DNA from: Prevotellaceae bacterium
GTDB taxonomy: Bacteria; Bacteroidota; Bacteroidia; Bacteroidales; UBA932
NCBI GenBank assembly: GCA_031288885.1
Contig: JAITQP010000032.1
Location: 1-5,370, forward strand
Length of the DNA stretch: 5,370 nt
Direction of reading: 5' to 3'
Part shown: piece by piece, positions 5,344 to 5,370 of the stretch
How the letters are laid out: every line of letters begins with the position of its first letter
Position numbering within the stretch: position 1 is the first letter of the stretch
Notes under the pieces: model-generated
The model's database searches: none
Seen by the model: the letters and a program-made list of their open reading frames with translations, nothing else
Told to the model about the DNA's origin: nothing
Program-made: the position numbers and the translations under genes

Positions 5344-5370
5344 GAATTGTTTTAGATAGCAACGTGCTGT
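5340..5370 (+). CDS. PIN-domain toxin, N-terminal fragment (cut by the window end)
   Basis: Only ten codons are visible, beginning MRIVLDSNVL. This is the typical first strand of a PIN domain, with the first catalytic aspartate at D6 followed by SNVL, as in the 'putative toxin-antitoxin system toxin component, PIN family' group. The start ATG overlaps the antitoxin stop codon (ATGA). The assignment rests on this short motif plus position behind a likely antitoxin. Unlike the toxin at 187-666, it keeps the canonical Asp at the first acidic position. Confidence 0.72.
   Translation, partial: MRIVLDSNVL

Overview
The window looks like chromosomal DNA of a member of the Bacteroidota, most likely Bacteroidales. 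The evidence is promoter-like TAnnTTTG boxes, A-rich leaders without Shine-Dalgarno sequences before the start codons, AATTCnT intergenic heptamers, an ATP-type PEP carboxykinase of bacteroidal character, and a secreted protein with a formylglycine-generating-enzyme (FGE-sulfatase) fold. Species cannot be read from it. Base composition is mosaic: the left toxin-antitoxin pair is clearly AT-rich, while the FGE-fold gene and pckA are GC-richer.

Layout. Positions 3-666 hold the end of a UPF0175-type antitoxin gene overlapping a DUF3368 PIN-domain toxin gene. Positions 667-1720 hold no intact recognised gene but are full of structure: a long hairpin (725-784), an inverted 5' fragment of a gene related to the next one (785-985, minus), two inverted copies of a ~133-nt leader repeat (986-1119 minus, 1483-1615 plus), a more degenerate third copy that makes a large hairpin (1427-1547), and a TACCTTTG promoter-like box (1318-1325). 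Positions 1721-2905 encode a secreted two-domain protein whose C-terminal FGE-fold domain ends in a stretch resembling the variable region of a diversity-generating retroelement (DGR). Positions 2906-3308 are intergenic, with a small palindrome, a strong bidirectional terminator and a heptamer tandem repeat. Positions 3309-4901 (minus) are a full-length pckA. Positions 4902-5127 are a divergent regulatory region. Positions 5128-5370 begin a second, unrelated toxin-antitoxin pair whose PIN toxin runs off the window.

How the parts relate. pckA is an ordinary central-metabolism gene with its own promoter region and terminator. The two toxin-antitoxin modules bracket the FGE-fold locus and pckA, so the region looks like an accessory or rearranging segment beside a housekeeping gene. 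The most notable part is 785-2905: a secreted C-type-lectin-like protein with a possibly hypervariable C-terminus, next to an inverted broken relative that shares its leader and signal-peptide DNA but not the mature sequence. No reverse transcriptase or template repeat lies in the window, so active diversification is a hypothesis.
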